A stretch of DNA of 64,000 bases from the NCBI GenBank assembly GCA_903895725.1, contig CAITUV010000047.1, positions 1 through 64,000 of the forward strand. The letters are read 5' to 3'. The position numbers and the translations under genes are program-made. Positions 57,213 through 64,000 of the stretch are shown here, in pieces. The notes under the pieces are model-generated. The model saw only the letters and a list, made by a program, of their open reading frames with translations. It did not search any database and was not told where the DNA came from. This DNA comes from an uncultured Myxococcales bacterium (lineage in GTDB: Bacteria > Myxococcota_A > UBA9042 > CAIXZC01). Each line of letters begins with the position of its first letter. Positions within the stretch are counted from its first letter, which is position 1.

Positions 57213-58712
57213 ATGAAAGTCCTCCTGGTTTCCTCGAACCTGCACTCGCAATTCCCCGCGTGCTTCCCGAATGCGGTGGGTGCGCTGTCCGCTTACCTGA
57301 CCCGGGAAGGGCACGAAGTCCGGGCCCTCCACCTGGCACGCAAGCGGGACTTCCGCAAGGTCGGCCCGGCATTGCGGGACTTCGCCCCCGACGTGGTGGG
57401 TATCTCGGCCGTGACCTGTGAGACCCCCATCATCGCCCCGGTGGCAAAGGAGGCGAGGGCCTACAGCGCCACCCTGCCCATCCTGGTCGGCGGAATCCAC
57501 GCCATCGTGGCACCGGAATCGGTGTTCGAGGTGAAGGAAGTCGACGGCCTCTGCTACGGTGAAGGTGAGCTGGCCTTTGCCGAGTACCTCCGTCGGCTGG
57601 AGAGCGGCAACGACCCTCAGGCGACGCCGAACTTCTACTACCGCGTGGCCGGCGAGTTCCGGAAGAACCCCCCGGTGCCCTTCATCGAGGACCTGGACTC
57701 GCTCCCGATGATGGACCGCTCCGTAGCGGACCTCCAGGAGGTGATCAACGCCAACAACGGAACCATCAACCTCATCTTCTCCCGGGGCTGCCCGTGGAAC
57801 TGCCAGTTCTGCTGCAACCACCACATCAAGCGAATGCAGCCGGGTACCTACGCCCGAGTGATCTCGGTGCCTAACGTCATGGCCGAGCTTCGCAAGCTGG
57901 CCGCATCGTATCGCTTCCGACACATCCTCTTCCGGGACGACACGTTCACCTGGAACCGGGAGTGGGCCATGGAATTCGTCGAGGCCTACCGGAAGGAGTT
58001 CTCCTACCCGTTCGACGTCTTCTCCCGAGTCGACTGTCTCGACGACGGGATGATCGATGCGCTCGCCGACGCCGGCTGCCGGCACATCTTCCTCGGCCTC
58101 GATTCGGGAAACGATTACATCCGCAACAAGGTGCTCAACAAGGAGCAGCTCAACGAAGACCTGTTCCGCGTCACGGACCGGATGCGGGACAGGGGGATCA
58201 TCCCGATGGTCTCCAACATCGTCGGCCTTCCGTACGAAACCCCGGAGATGTTCCAGGACACGGTCGAGATCAACAAGCGGCTCCACAAAGACCGTGTGGT
58301 GTTCTCCCCGAGCTGCGGTGCCTGCCCCAAGATTTGGGTGTTCACTCCCTGGCCCGGATCGGACCTGTACAAGCTGTGCAAGAACGAGGGTTGGCTCCAG
58401 GAGGATCCGACGTCCGCCAAGGTTTACCGGGAATCGGTGCTCGAGATGCCCACCTTCCCCAGGAAGGAGATCGACCGTCAGTTCCGGACGTTCCGCTATC
58501 GGGTCTACAAGGACAACCACCCGCTCCACGCACTCCTCTTCCTGATGTATGACAGCCGCCCCGTGCAGGCGGTGTTCGAGCGGATTCCCATGGGAGCCAT
58601 GGGGGCCGTTCGTGAGACCTTCCTGGCCGCGCTCAATCCGCAGCGTCGCCGGGAGGTGCTCGGGCGATTGCTCGGTAACATGAGAGCTTACCGGAGCCGC
58701 AACGCCGCATGA
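57213..58712 (+). CDS. B12-binding-domain radical SAM enzyme
   Basis: 499 aa from ATG 57213 (AAGGTG upstream; a GTG nine bases earlier is possible). The N-terminal about 140 residues are a cobalamin-binding-like Rossmann domain (MKVLLVSSNLHSQFP, DVVGISAVTCETPI, ILVGGIHAIVAPESVF) without the classical DxHxxG motif. The radical SAM domain has SRGCPWNCQFCCNHH with Cys193, Cys197 and Cys200 for the [4Fe-4S] cluster, then FRDDTFTWNREWAMEF, HIFLGLDSGND and NIVGLPYETPE. Enzymes of this group methylate or rearrange unactivated carbons, but the substrate cannot be read here. Its stop overlaps the start of the methylase gene by four bases. Confidence 0.88.
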   Translation: MKVLLVSSNLHSQFPACFPNAVGALSAYLTREGHEVRALHLARKRDFRKVGPALRDFAPDVVGISAVTCETPIIAPVAKEARAYSATLPILVGGIHAIVAPESVFEVKEVDGLCYGEGELAFAEYLRRLESGNDPQATPNFYYRVAGEFRKNPPVPFIEDLDSLPMMDRSVADLQEVINANNGTINLIFSRGCPWNCQFCCNHHIKRMQPGTYARVISVPNVMAELRKLAASYRFRHILFRDDTFTWNREWAMEFVEAYRKEFSYPFDVFSRVDCLDDGMIDALADAGCRHIFLGLDSGNDYIRNKVLNKEQLNEDLFRVTDRMRDRGIIPMVSNIVGLPYETPEMFQDTVEINKRLHKDRVVFSPSCGACPKIWVFTPWPGSDLYKLCKNEGWLQEDPTSAKVYRESVLEMPTFPRKEIDRQFRTFRYRVYKDNHPLHALLFLMYDSRPVQAVFERIPMGAMGAVRETFLAALNPQRRREVLGRLLGNMRAYRSRNAA

Positions 58713-61009
58713 CGGTGCCCGAAACGGCCTGGGAACGGCTCATTGCGGCTGGCCTGGAGGCTGCACGCAACGCCGGCCCATCTGCCAGCAATCCGGGCGG
58801 TCTGAGCGACGCCCATCGAGAGGTCCTGCGGCGGGTGGCTCGGCGATTCGGCAGGGAGCTTTCCCTTCCTCCGGCAGAAGATCCCCAGCTTCCCGAGCGA
58901 GTCGCCCAATCCCTTCGACAATCGGCGACCCGACACGGTTTCGACCTGGACAAGCTGGAGCTGTGCCCCTCCGAGACAGCCAGGAATCCCGTGGAGTCTG
59001 GTGCGCTCTCCCCGCGCCTCCTGGCCGACCTGCTCGAGGCGATGCTGGCCGACTCGGACCACGGACGAACCCTGAGGGGAGGTCTCGGGGTGTTCTACAC
59101 GCCCGACCGGGAGGTGGACGCCCTCTGCCGAATGCTCCTGTTTGCCCAGCTCTCCCGAAAGCTCTCGGACCGCCCCGCTGCCGTCGAGCTCCTCGAACAA
59201 CGCCTGCTTGCCCCGGTCACCCGATGCGACAGGTCGCCCGATGTGCCGATGGAGTCCGTGGAACCGGGGCTCGTGCGGGCCGTCCTTGACTCCCTGGCAA
59301 CGACCTCCTGGTGCGACCCGGCCTGCGGTGGGGGCAACTTTCTGACGGCCGCAGCCCGCGTCATGGCCGAGCTTTCCAGGGGTCTCTCGGCCCAGGTCCC
59401 GGTGCTGCCGTTCCTCTCCGGCATGGACCGCATGGCAGAGGCCGTTGCCGTCACCTCGTTTCGCCTTTCGGCCTGCGGCGAAGTCTCGTACGCAAGAGCC
59501 CCGCACATCCGGCACGGTGACGCACTCGAGCAGTTGGCCCGGTGCGGAGATGGTTCGAACGATGCCGTATGCTCGGCCCTGGAGGCTCCCGAGGGGTTCG
59601 ATGTCGTCGTCGGCAACCCACCCTACGTCCGACACGAGCGCCTCGGCCGCGACGACGGTTCGGTCGTGGCCGCTCTGACCGATGCCGTGCAGACCCGGTT
59701 CCCCTTTCTGGGGAGCAGGAAGCTCGGCCGGTCCGACCTCTATGCCTGGTTCTTCCCCCTGGCAGCGCTTCTTCTGCGCAAGGGCGGGCACCTGGGCTAC
59801 GTGGTCTCGGACAGCTGGCTCGACTCGGAGAACGGCGAGTGGCTGCGAGCGTTCCTGTCCTCCGAGCTCCATGCGCGCCTTGTGCTCCAGGATCCCGTGC
59901 GGCGTTCCTTCTCGCTGGCCGGCGTGAGCACCGTGCTCCTGGTGGCGCAACGCCCTTCCGCCCCCTCTCCCGAGGCCCCGCCCGGTCCCGCCTTCCTTCC
60001 CTGGAACGGGGGTTGCGACGAATCGAGCGTGAAGGCTGCGCTTCTGGGCGCGCTGCACCGGCACGGCAACTCAAAGAGATGGGGACCGAACCTGCGCACC
60101 ACGGAGGTCGTGGAAACGCTTCGAGCCACGGGGCGTCTGGTCCCGCTGGGCAGCCTGGCCAGGCTCGTCTACGGCAGCAAACCAGGCATCCGCATTTTTT
60201 TCGTATTGAGACGAATAGGTGAGAAGAACGGGGGTATTGAGAGGGAGTTCCTGGTGCCCATCGTCACGTCTGCCCGGGACATTCCGACCGGCTCGGTGGA
60301 GCCGGACCACCTGACCCAGGTGGCGTTCGTCTGCCCGCATTCCATCTTCGAGCTGGAGTCGCGACCCGATGCAGCGGGTGCGCTGGCATGGATCCGGCGG
60401 GGTGAGGGCCAGGTCACGCGCTCCGGCGCACGCCATACTCGGGCCGGGATCCCCTGGCCGCAGGCCCGTTCGGTTCGAAGCCGTCCCGGAGGATGGTATC
60501 GGTTCGAGCCGCGCGCCGGACTCGACTTCCTGGTACCCTGTCTCCTGGGGAGCCGCTTCCTGCTGCCCGCCAACCCGCACCACCTGCCGGCGACGAACCA
60601 GTTCTTCCACGGGGGTTTCCGGCTGGCGAAGCACCGAAACCTGGGGATCGCCCTGCTCCAGAGCACGGTCGTGTGGCGCCTGGTCGAGTGGTTCGGCCGG
60701 CGCAAGGGACTGGGCGGATTGAATCTCTACGGCTATGACCTGGAGCAGCTTCCGTTCCCGGACCCCGCTGCGTTTTCCCGGCGACAGGCCGCTTCCATTC
60801 TGTCCGCGTGGGAGCCGGTGCGGCGGCGCCCGGTGCTTGCCGCACTCGATGAGTCGGGAGGCGGCGACGTAAGCCGGGCACCGCTCGATCGCCGGCACCT
60901 CGACGAGGCCGTGCTCGAAGCGCTGGGGCTGCCCTCTTCGTTTCTGCCAGAGTTGTACCAGGACTTCGCCGAGTCGGTCCGGAGGAGAATCCAGAAGGGC
61001 CGGGGTTGA
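58709..61009 (+). CDS. Eco57I/TaqI-type N6-adenine DNA methyltransferase, apparently without nuclease
   Basis: 766 aa starting at the ATG that overlaps the previous stop (ATGA). The catalytic domain has motif I DPACGGGNFL (203-212) for AdoMet and NPPYV with NPPY at 303-306, the gamma-type amino-methylase signature; later FLLPANPHHLPATNQFF and LEQLPFPDP match the target-recognition part of TaqI-like enzymes. The usual N-terminal PD-(D/E)XK or related nuclease of type IIG enzymes is not evident in the first 100 residues. No restriction gene follows, so it may be an orphan methylase or the methylase part of a defence system whose other part lies elsewhere. Its coupling to a radical SAM gene is unexplained. 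Confidence 0.85.
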   Translation: MTVPETAWERLIAAGLEAARNAGPSASNPGGLSDAHREVLRRVARRFGRELSLPPAEDPQLPERVAQSLRQSATRHGFDLDKLELCPSETARNPVESGALSPRLLADLLEAMLADSDHGRTLRGGLGVFYTPDREVDALCRMLLFAQLSRKLSDRPAAVELLEQRLLAPVTRCDRSPDVPMESVEPGLVRAVLDSLATTSWCDPACGGGNFLTAAARVMAELSRGLSAQVPVLPFLSGMDRMAEAVAVTSFRLSACGEVSYARAPHIRHGDALEQLARCGDGSNDAVCSALEAPEGFDVVVGNPPYVRHERLGRDDGSVVAALTDAVQTRFPFLGSRKLGRSDLYAWFFPLAALLLRKGGHLGYVVSDSWLDSENGEWLRAFLSSELHARLVLQDPVRRSFSLAGVSTVLLVAQRPSAPSPEAPPGPAFLPWNGGCDESSVKAALLGALHRHGNSKRWGPNLRTTEVVETLRATGRLVPLGSLARLVYGSKPGIRIFFVLRRIGEKNGGIEREFLVPIVTSARDIPTGSVEPDHLTQVAFVCPHSIFELESRPDAAGALAWIRRGEGQVTRSGARHTRAGIPWPQARSVRSRPGGWYRFEPRAGLDFLVPCLLGSRFLLPANPHHLPATNQFFHGGFRLAKHRNLGIALLQSTVVWRLVEWFGRRKGLGGLNLYGYDLEQLPFPDPAAFSRRQAASILSAWEPVRRRPVLAALDESGGGDVSRAPLDRRHLDEAVLEALGLPSSFLPELYQDFAESVRRRIQKGRG

Positions 61010-61035
61010 ACCCGGCTGCGACCAGGCGGGGCCGT

Positions 61036-61054
61036 CACCGCCTCGCTGGCGGTG
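61036..61054. terminator. Hairpin between convergent genes
   Basis: CACCGCC-TCGCT-GGCGGTG forms a perfect 7-bp stem with a 5-base loop in the 75-base gap between the convergent methylase and small membrane protein genes. There is no T run, so it would be a factor-dependent or bidirectional terminator. Confidence 0.5.
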
Positions 61055-61084
61055 GCACGGCAGGGAGCCTGGGCACCCCGAGCG

Positions 61085-61429
61085 TTACGGTGATGCCCGC
61101 CCCCCTCCACCGGACCCCTGCCAGATTCGGTCGATGAGCCCCTTGAGGCCTCCCGTGCTGTCTACCTGATCGATCAACTGCCCCAGGAGCGGCAGCAGAA
61201 CGAACGCGGCCACGGCCAGCAGGACCAGGCCGAGCACCACGAACAGGAGGATCACCTTCGGGTTGGCCAGGAGACGGAACCAGGGAGGGAGCCCCCGCCC
61301 GTGGTACCGGTCGTCCTCTCGATACCGGTCTTCCCCCCGGTACCGGTCGTCCTCTCGATACCGGTCTTCCCCCTTGCGATACGGCTTCTTGCGACGTTGC
61401 ATCACATCGAACAGGTCTTCCAGGTCCAT
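61085..61429 (-). CDS. Small single-pass membrane protein with an Arg/Asp/Tyr repeat
   Basis: 114 aa from ATG 61429 with GGAGG six bases upstream. The N-terminal third holds a charged repeat (GEDRYREDDRYR, twice), followed by one membrane segment (VILLFVVLGLVLLAVAAFVLL, about 60-80) and a Gly-rich tail. The function is unknown. It lies 13 bases after the stop of the P-type ATPase gene, so it is probably co-transcribed and may be an accessory peptide of the pump. Confidence 0.6.
   Translation of the reverse strand: MDLEDLFDVMQRRKKPYRKGEDRYREDDRYRGEDRYREDDRYHGRGLPPWFRLLANPKVILLFVVLGLVLLAVAAFVLLPLLGQLIDQVDSTGGLKGLIDRIWQGSGGGGRASP
61303..61374. repeat. Two tandem 36-bp coding repeats
   Basis: The unit GGTACCGGTCGTCCTCTCGA plus 16 more bases occurs twice in tandem and encodes (minus strand) the GEDRYREDDRYR repeat of the small membrane protein. 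Each unit also contains an internal half-repeat (ATACCGGTC/GTACCGGTC). Confidence 0.9.
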
Positions 61430-61442
61430 GCTTCGCCTCCAA

Positions 61443-64000
61443 TCATCCATCGATTCCCGGGCTTCTCGAATGTGAATCCTTCGGGCCAACGTGGCCGGAC
61501 CGCTCGGCCCTGCGACGCAGCTGCTTCTCAATGGCAACGACGGGGACGACCAGCGCCCCCACCAGGAAGGCTCGCAGCCAGGCGCCGGGCCCCAGTGGGG
61601 CTGAACCGAACAGGTGCTGCATGAACGGCAGGTACACGAATCCGAGCTGCAGGAGGAGGATCGTCCCAACACCGACAAACACCAGCGGGTTGCTGAACAG
61701 GCCGATAGACAGGATGCTGCGCTTGAGCGAGCGGCAGGAAAGGAGGTAGAAGACCTGGAACGCAACGATCGAAGTCACGGCAGCGGTCTGCGCCTCGCGG
61801 GTCGCTGCGGCCAACGACAACCCGCTGTCCAGCCCCAGATCGAGCTCCACCAGGAACAGGCCGATGGCTCCTGCCGCCATCAGACCGGCGACGTACGCGG
61901 TCCGGCCGAGCACAAAGGAATCGAGAATGGGTGCCCCCGGAGCGCGGGGCGGGCGACGCATGACGTTGGGTTCCATGGCCTCGAAGGCCAGGGGCAGGGC
62001 CAGGGCAACGGTGGCTACCAGGTTCACCCAGAGGATCTGGACGGGGAGGATGGGCATGGTCGGCTGGCCGCCGCTGATGGGGAAGAACATGACGGCTGCG
62101 AGGATGATCAGGGCCTCTCCCAGATTGGTCGGGAGAACGAATACCAGCGACTTGGTCAGGTTGTCGAAGACCCGGCGGCCTTCCTCGACCGCAGAGACGA
62201 TGCTGGCGAAGTTGTCGTCGGTAAGGACCATGTCCGATGCCTGCCTGGATACTGCGGTCCCGGTGATCCCCATGGCCACCCCGATGTCCGCCCGCTTCAG
62301 AGCAGGGGCGTCGTTGACGCCGTCGCCGGTCATGGCCACGACATTGCCCTTCTGCTGCAGGGCGCTCACGAGGCGCAGCTTGTGCTCAGGGCTCACGCGG
62401 GCAAACACATCGGCCGATGTGGCAGTCTGCAGGAGCTCGTCGTCCGACATGCGGCTGAGCTGAGCCCCCGTCACCACACCCCCGCCCGCATCGAGCCCGA
62501 GCTGCCGGCCGATGGCACTGGCGGTCGCTGCGTGGTCTCCCGTAATCATCTTGACCCGGATACCCGCCCGCTTGCATTCATCGACCGCAGCGATGGCCTC
62601 CGGCCTTGGGGGATCGGACATCCCCTGGAGTCCCAGCAGCCGGAACCCGTCCTGCAGGTGCTCGGGCCCAAGCTCCTCGATGGGCTGCTCGGCCACCTTC
62701 GACGCCATGGCGAGAACGCGCAGCCCCGATGCGGCCAGCGTCTCCAGTGCCGCCTGGAGCCCGGCAGCGCTGGCAAGAGCTCCACCCGCATGGAGGCCGC
62801 AGGCCGCAAACACGACTTCAGGAGCCCCCTTGAGCAGAATCAGCTGGCTCCCATCCGGGCCCCGGTGCAGCGTGCCCATCATCTGTCGCTCGGACTCGAA
62901 CGGTACCGAGTCGATCCGGGGCCACTCAGCGTGAAGCTGCTCCTCGGTCAACCCCAGCTTGCGGGCCGCAACGGTCAATGCGACCTCCGTCGGATCCCCC
63001 TCGGCCACCCACCGCTCGGCAGCCGACCGGCGCAGCGCCGAGTCGTTGCAGAGCGCCCCCGCCCGGACGAGCTCCAGAACATCCCGGGGAGGTGGCACCA
63101 CCTCGCCCTCTTCGTTCTCCAACCGCCCCACCGGCTCATAGCCCGCACCCGAGAGCTGGTAGCTGCCCCCCGGAGTCCAGAGCGCCTTCACGGTCATCTC
63201 GTTCCGCGTCAGGGTGCCCGTCTTGTCGGAGCAGATTACCGTGGTGCTGCCGAGGGTCTCAACCGCAGGCAGGCTGCGGATGATCACGCGTCGCCTGGCC
63301 ATCCTCCGGACGCCGATGGCCAGAGCGATCGTGATGATCGCGGGAAGCCCCTCCGGGATCGCTGCCACGGCAAGCGAGATGGCCGCTACGGTTGCGTCCG
63401 CCATGGCGTAGCCGCGTGCCCAGCCGATCCCCAGGAGAAAGGCCGTGACCGCCAGGATGACGACGGTCAGCCACAGGCTCACCTTGGCCATGGACCGCGT
63501 CAGGGGGGTCGTCAGGGCCTCGGTCTGGCGCAGCAGCGCCGAGATCCGACCGAGCTCCGTGTCCGGCCCGGTTGCGACCGCCACGCCGACACCGGTTCCG
63601 AAAGTCACCATGGTTCCGCCATACGACATGCACGAGCGGTCCCCGAGGCCGGCGTCCTCCGGGACGGCCTTGACCTGCTTTGCGGCCGGGACCGCCTCGC
63701 CCGTGAGCGCGGACTCGTCGACCTGGAGGTTCTTCACGGACAGGAGTCGGATGTCGGCAGGGACCCTGTCTCCCGACTGGATGAGCACGACGTCTCCTGG
63801 AACCACCTCTGCGGCCGGCACCTGGCCAGCCCGTCCGCTTCGGCGCACCGTCGCGACGTCGGGTGTCATCTGCCCCAGCGCCGTGATCGCCTCCAGCGCC
63901 CGGTATTCCTGGATGAACCCGATGAGGGCATTGAGCACCACGACCCCCAGCACGACGGCACCATCCGTCACCTTGCCCAGCAACAAGGCAATGGCCCCGG
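61443..64000 (-). CDS. P-type cation-transporting ATPase (5' part beyond window)
   Basis: At least 852 residues are visible, without the N-terminus, which lies past the right edge; the frame is open to the end. It is a P2-type ATPase, SERCA- or PMCA-like: actuator motif LTGEAVP (normally TGES), phosphorylation motif CSDKTGTLT (Asp at about 63227), ATP-binding KGAPEVV, MTGDGVNDAPALKRADIGVAMG hinge, and several membrane helices with AISLAVAAIPEGLPAI, the PEGL motif of helix M4 that binds Ca2+ or Mn2+. The likely substrate is calcium or manganese. The last part (FVLPTNLGEALIILAAV) follows the usual layout. The downstream gene is a small membrane protein on the same strand. Confidence 0.9.
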   Translation of the reverse strand, partial: GAIALLLGKVTDGAVVLGVVVLNALIGFIQEYRALEAITALGQMTPDVATVRRSGRAGQVPAAEVVPGDVVLIQSGDRVPADIRLLSVKNLQVDESALTGEAVPAAKQVKAVPEDAGLGDRSCMSYGGTMVTFGTGVGVAVATGPDTELGRISALLRQTEALTTPLTRSMAKVSLWLTVVILAVTAFLLGIGWARGYAMADATVAAISLAVAAIPEGLPAIITIALAIGVRRMARRRVIIRSLPAVETLGSTTVICSDKTGTLTRNEMTVKALWTPGGSYQLSGAGYEPVGRLENEEGEVVPPPRDVLELVRAGALCNDSALRRSAAERWVAEGDPTEVALTVAARKLGLTEEQLHAEWPRIDSVPFESERQMMGTLHRGPDGSQLILLKGAPEVVFAACGLHAGGALASAAGLQAALETLAASGLRVLAMASKVAEQPIEELGPEHLQDGFRLLGLQGMSDPPRPEAIAAVDECKRAGIRVKMITGDHAATASAIGRQLGLDAGGGVVTGAQLSRMSDDELLQTATSADVFARVSPEHKLRLVSALQQKGNVVAMTGDGVNDAPALKRADIGVAMGITGTAVSRQASDMVLTDDNFASIVSAVEEGRRVFDNLTKSLVFVLPTNLGEALIILAAVMFFPISGGQPTMPILPVQILWVNLVATVALALPLAFEAMEPNVMRRPPRAPGAPILDSFVLGRTAYVAGLMAAGAIGLFLVELDLGLDSGLSLAAATREAQTAAVTSIVAFQVFYLLSCRSLKRSILSIGLFSNPLVFVGVGTILLLQLGFVYLPFMQHLFGSAPLGPGAWLRAFLVGALVVPVVAIEKQLRRRAERSGHVGPKDSHSRSPGIDG

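Overview
The window is high-GC chromosomal DNA that looks like a member of the Myxococcota or a related deltaproteobacterial lineage. The assignment is inferred from protein architecture, not from a marker gene. The supporting signs are a run of very cysteine-rich lipoproteins with Dictyostelium-type CTDC repeats and MopE-like Asp-rich motifs, an IgGFc-binding-type protein, a Ser/Thr kinase fused to a sigma54 activator, a MYXO-CTERM-like sorting tail and a tandem-domain ThyX.

Layout. Positions 1-2150 look like an island edge: the first codons of a gene leaving the left end, a divergent DUF4041/T5orf172 gene that appears frameshifted at its start, a HicAB toxin-antitoxin pair, and tRNA-Asn(GTT) with a good promoter. 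From 2178 to 17847 lies a block of secreted, mostly Cys-rich lipoproteins on both strands, including two long paralogues (965 and 1139 aa), a zinc-metalloprotease-like protein, an IgGFc-binding-like protein and a LolA/GyrI-like lipoprotein. At 18039-23911 a small lipoprotein is translationally coupled to a 1717-aa kinase-AAA-TPR-GAF-sigma54-activator fusion. A 1441-aa Cys-rich lipoprotein (24363-28688) and an M49-like protein with a degenerate zinc motif follow. Positions 30653-36570 hold housekeeping and small regulatory genes (aminotransferase, cyclic-nucleotide-binding protein, sigma region 4-like protein, coiled-coil membrane protein, ThyX, a small barrel-like protein) and a gene-free stretch with a dense GATC cluster (32885-33071).

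Positions 36734-45909 are a redox region: a triple DsbA-like protein, an orphan nuoB, a two-gene nitrogenase-like operon in which an intact NifH-type Fe protein is fused to a component-1-like subunit, then on the other strand a Tat-exported DUF362 protein and a membrane polyferredoxin that looks like a NapH-NapG fusion. Positions 45899-54412 carry a secreted hydrolase lipoprotein and a leftward series (CoA-transferase, dipeptidyl peptidase III, GntR regulator, SppA). Positions 54526-64000 carry a GAF-like protein, a Cys-rich protein behind a textbook sigma54 promoter, a radical SAM enzyme coupled to an N6-adenine methylase, a small membrane protein and a P-type cation ATPase cut by the right edge.

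The nitrogenase-like fusion operon is the best candidate for an undescribed system. The kinase/sigma54 fusion with the sigma54 promoter elsewhere in the window, and the GATC cluster, are the next strongest leads. No CRISPR array, insertion sequence, phage gene or rRNA was seen.
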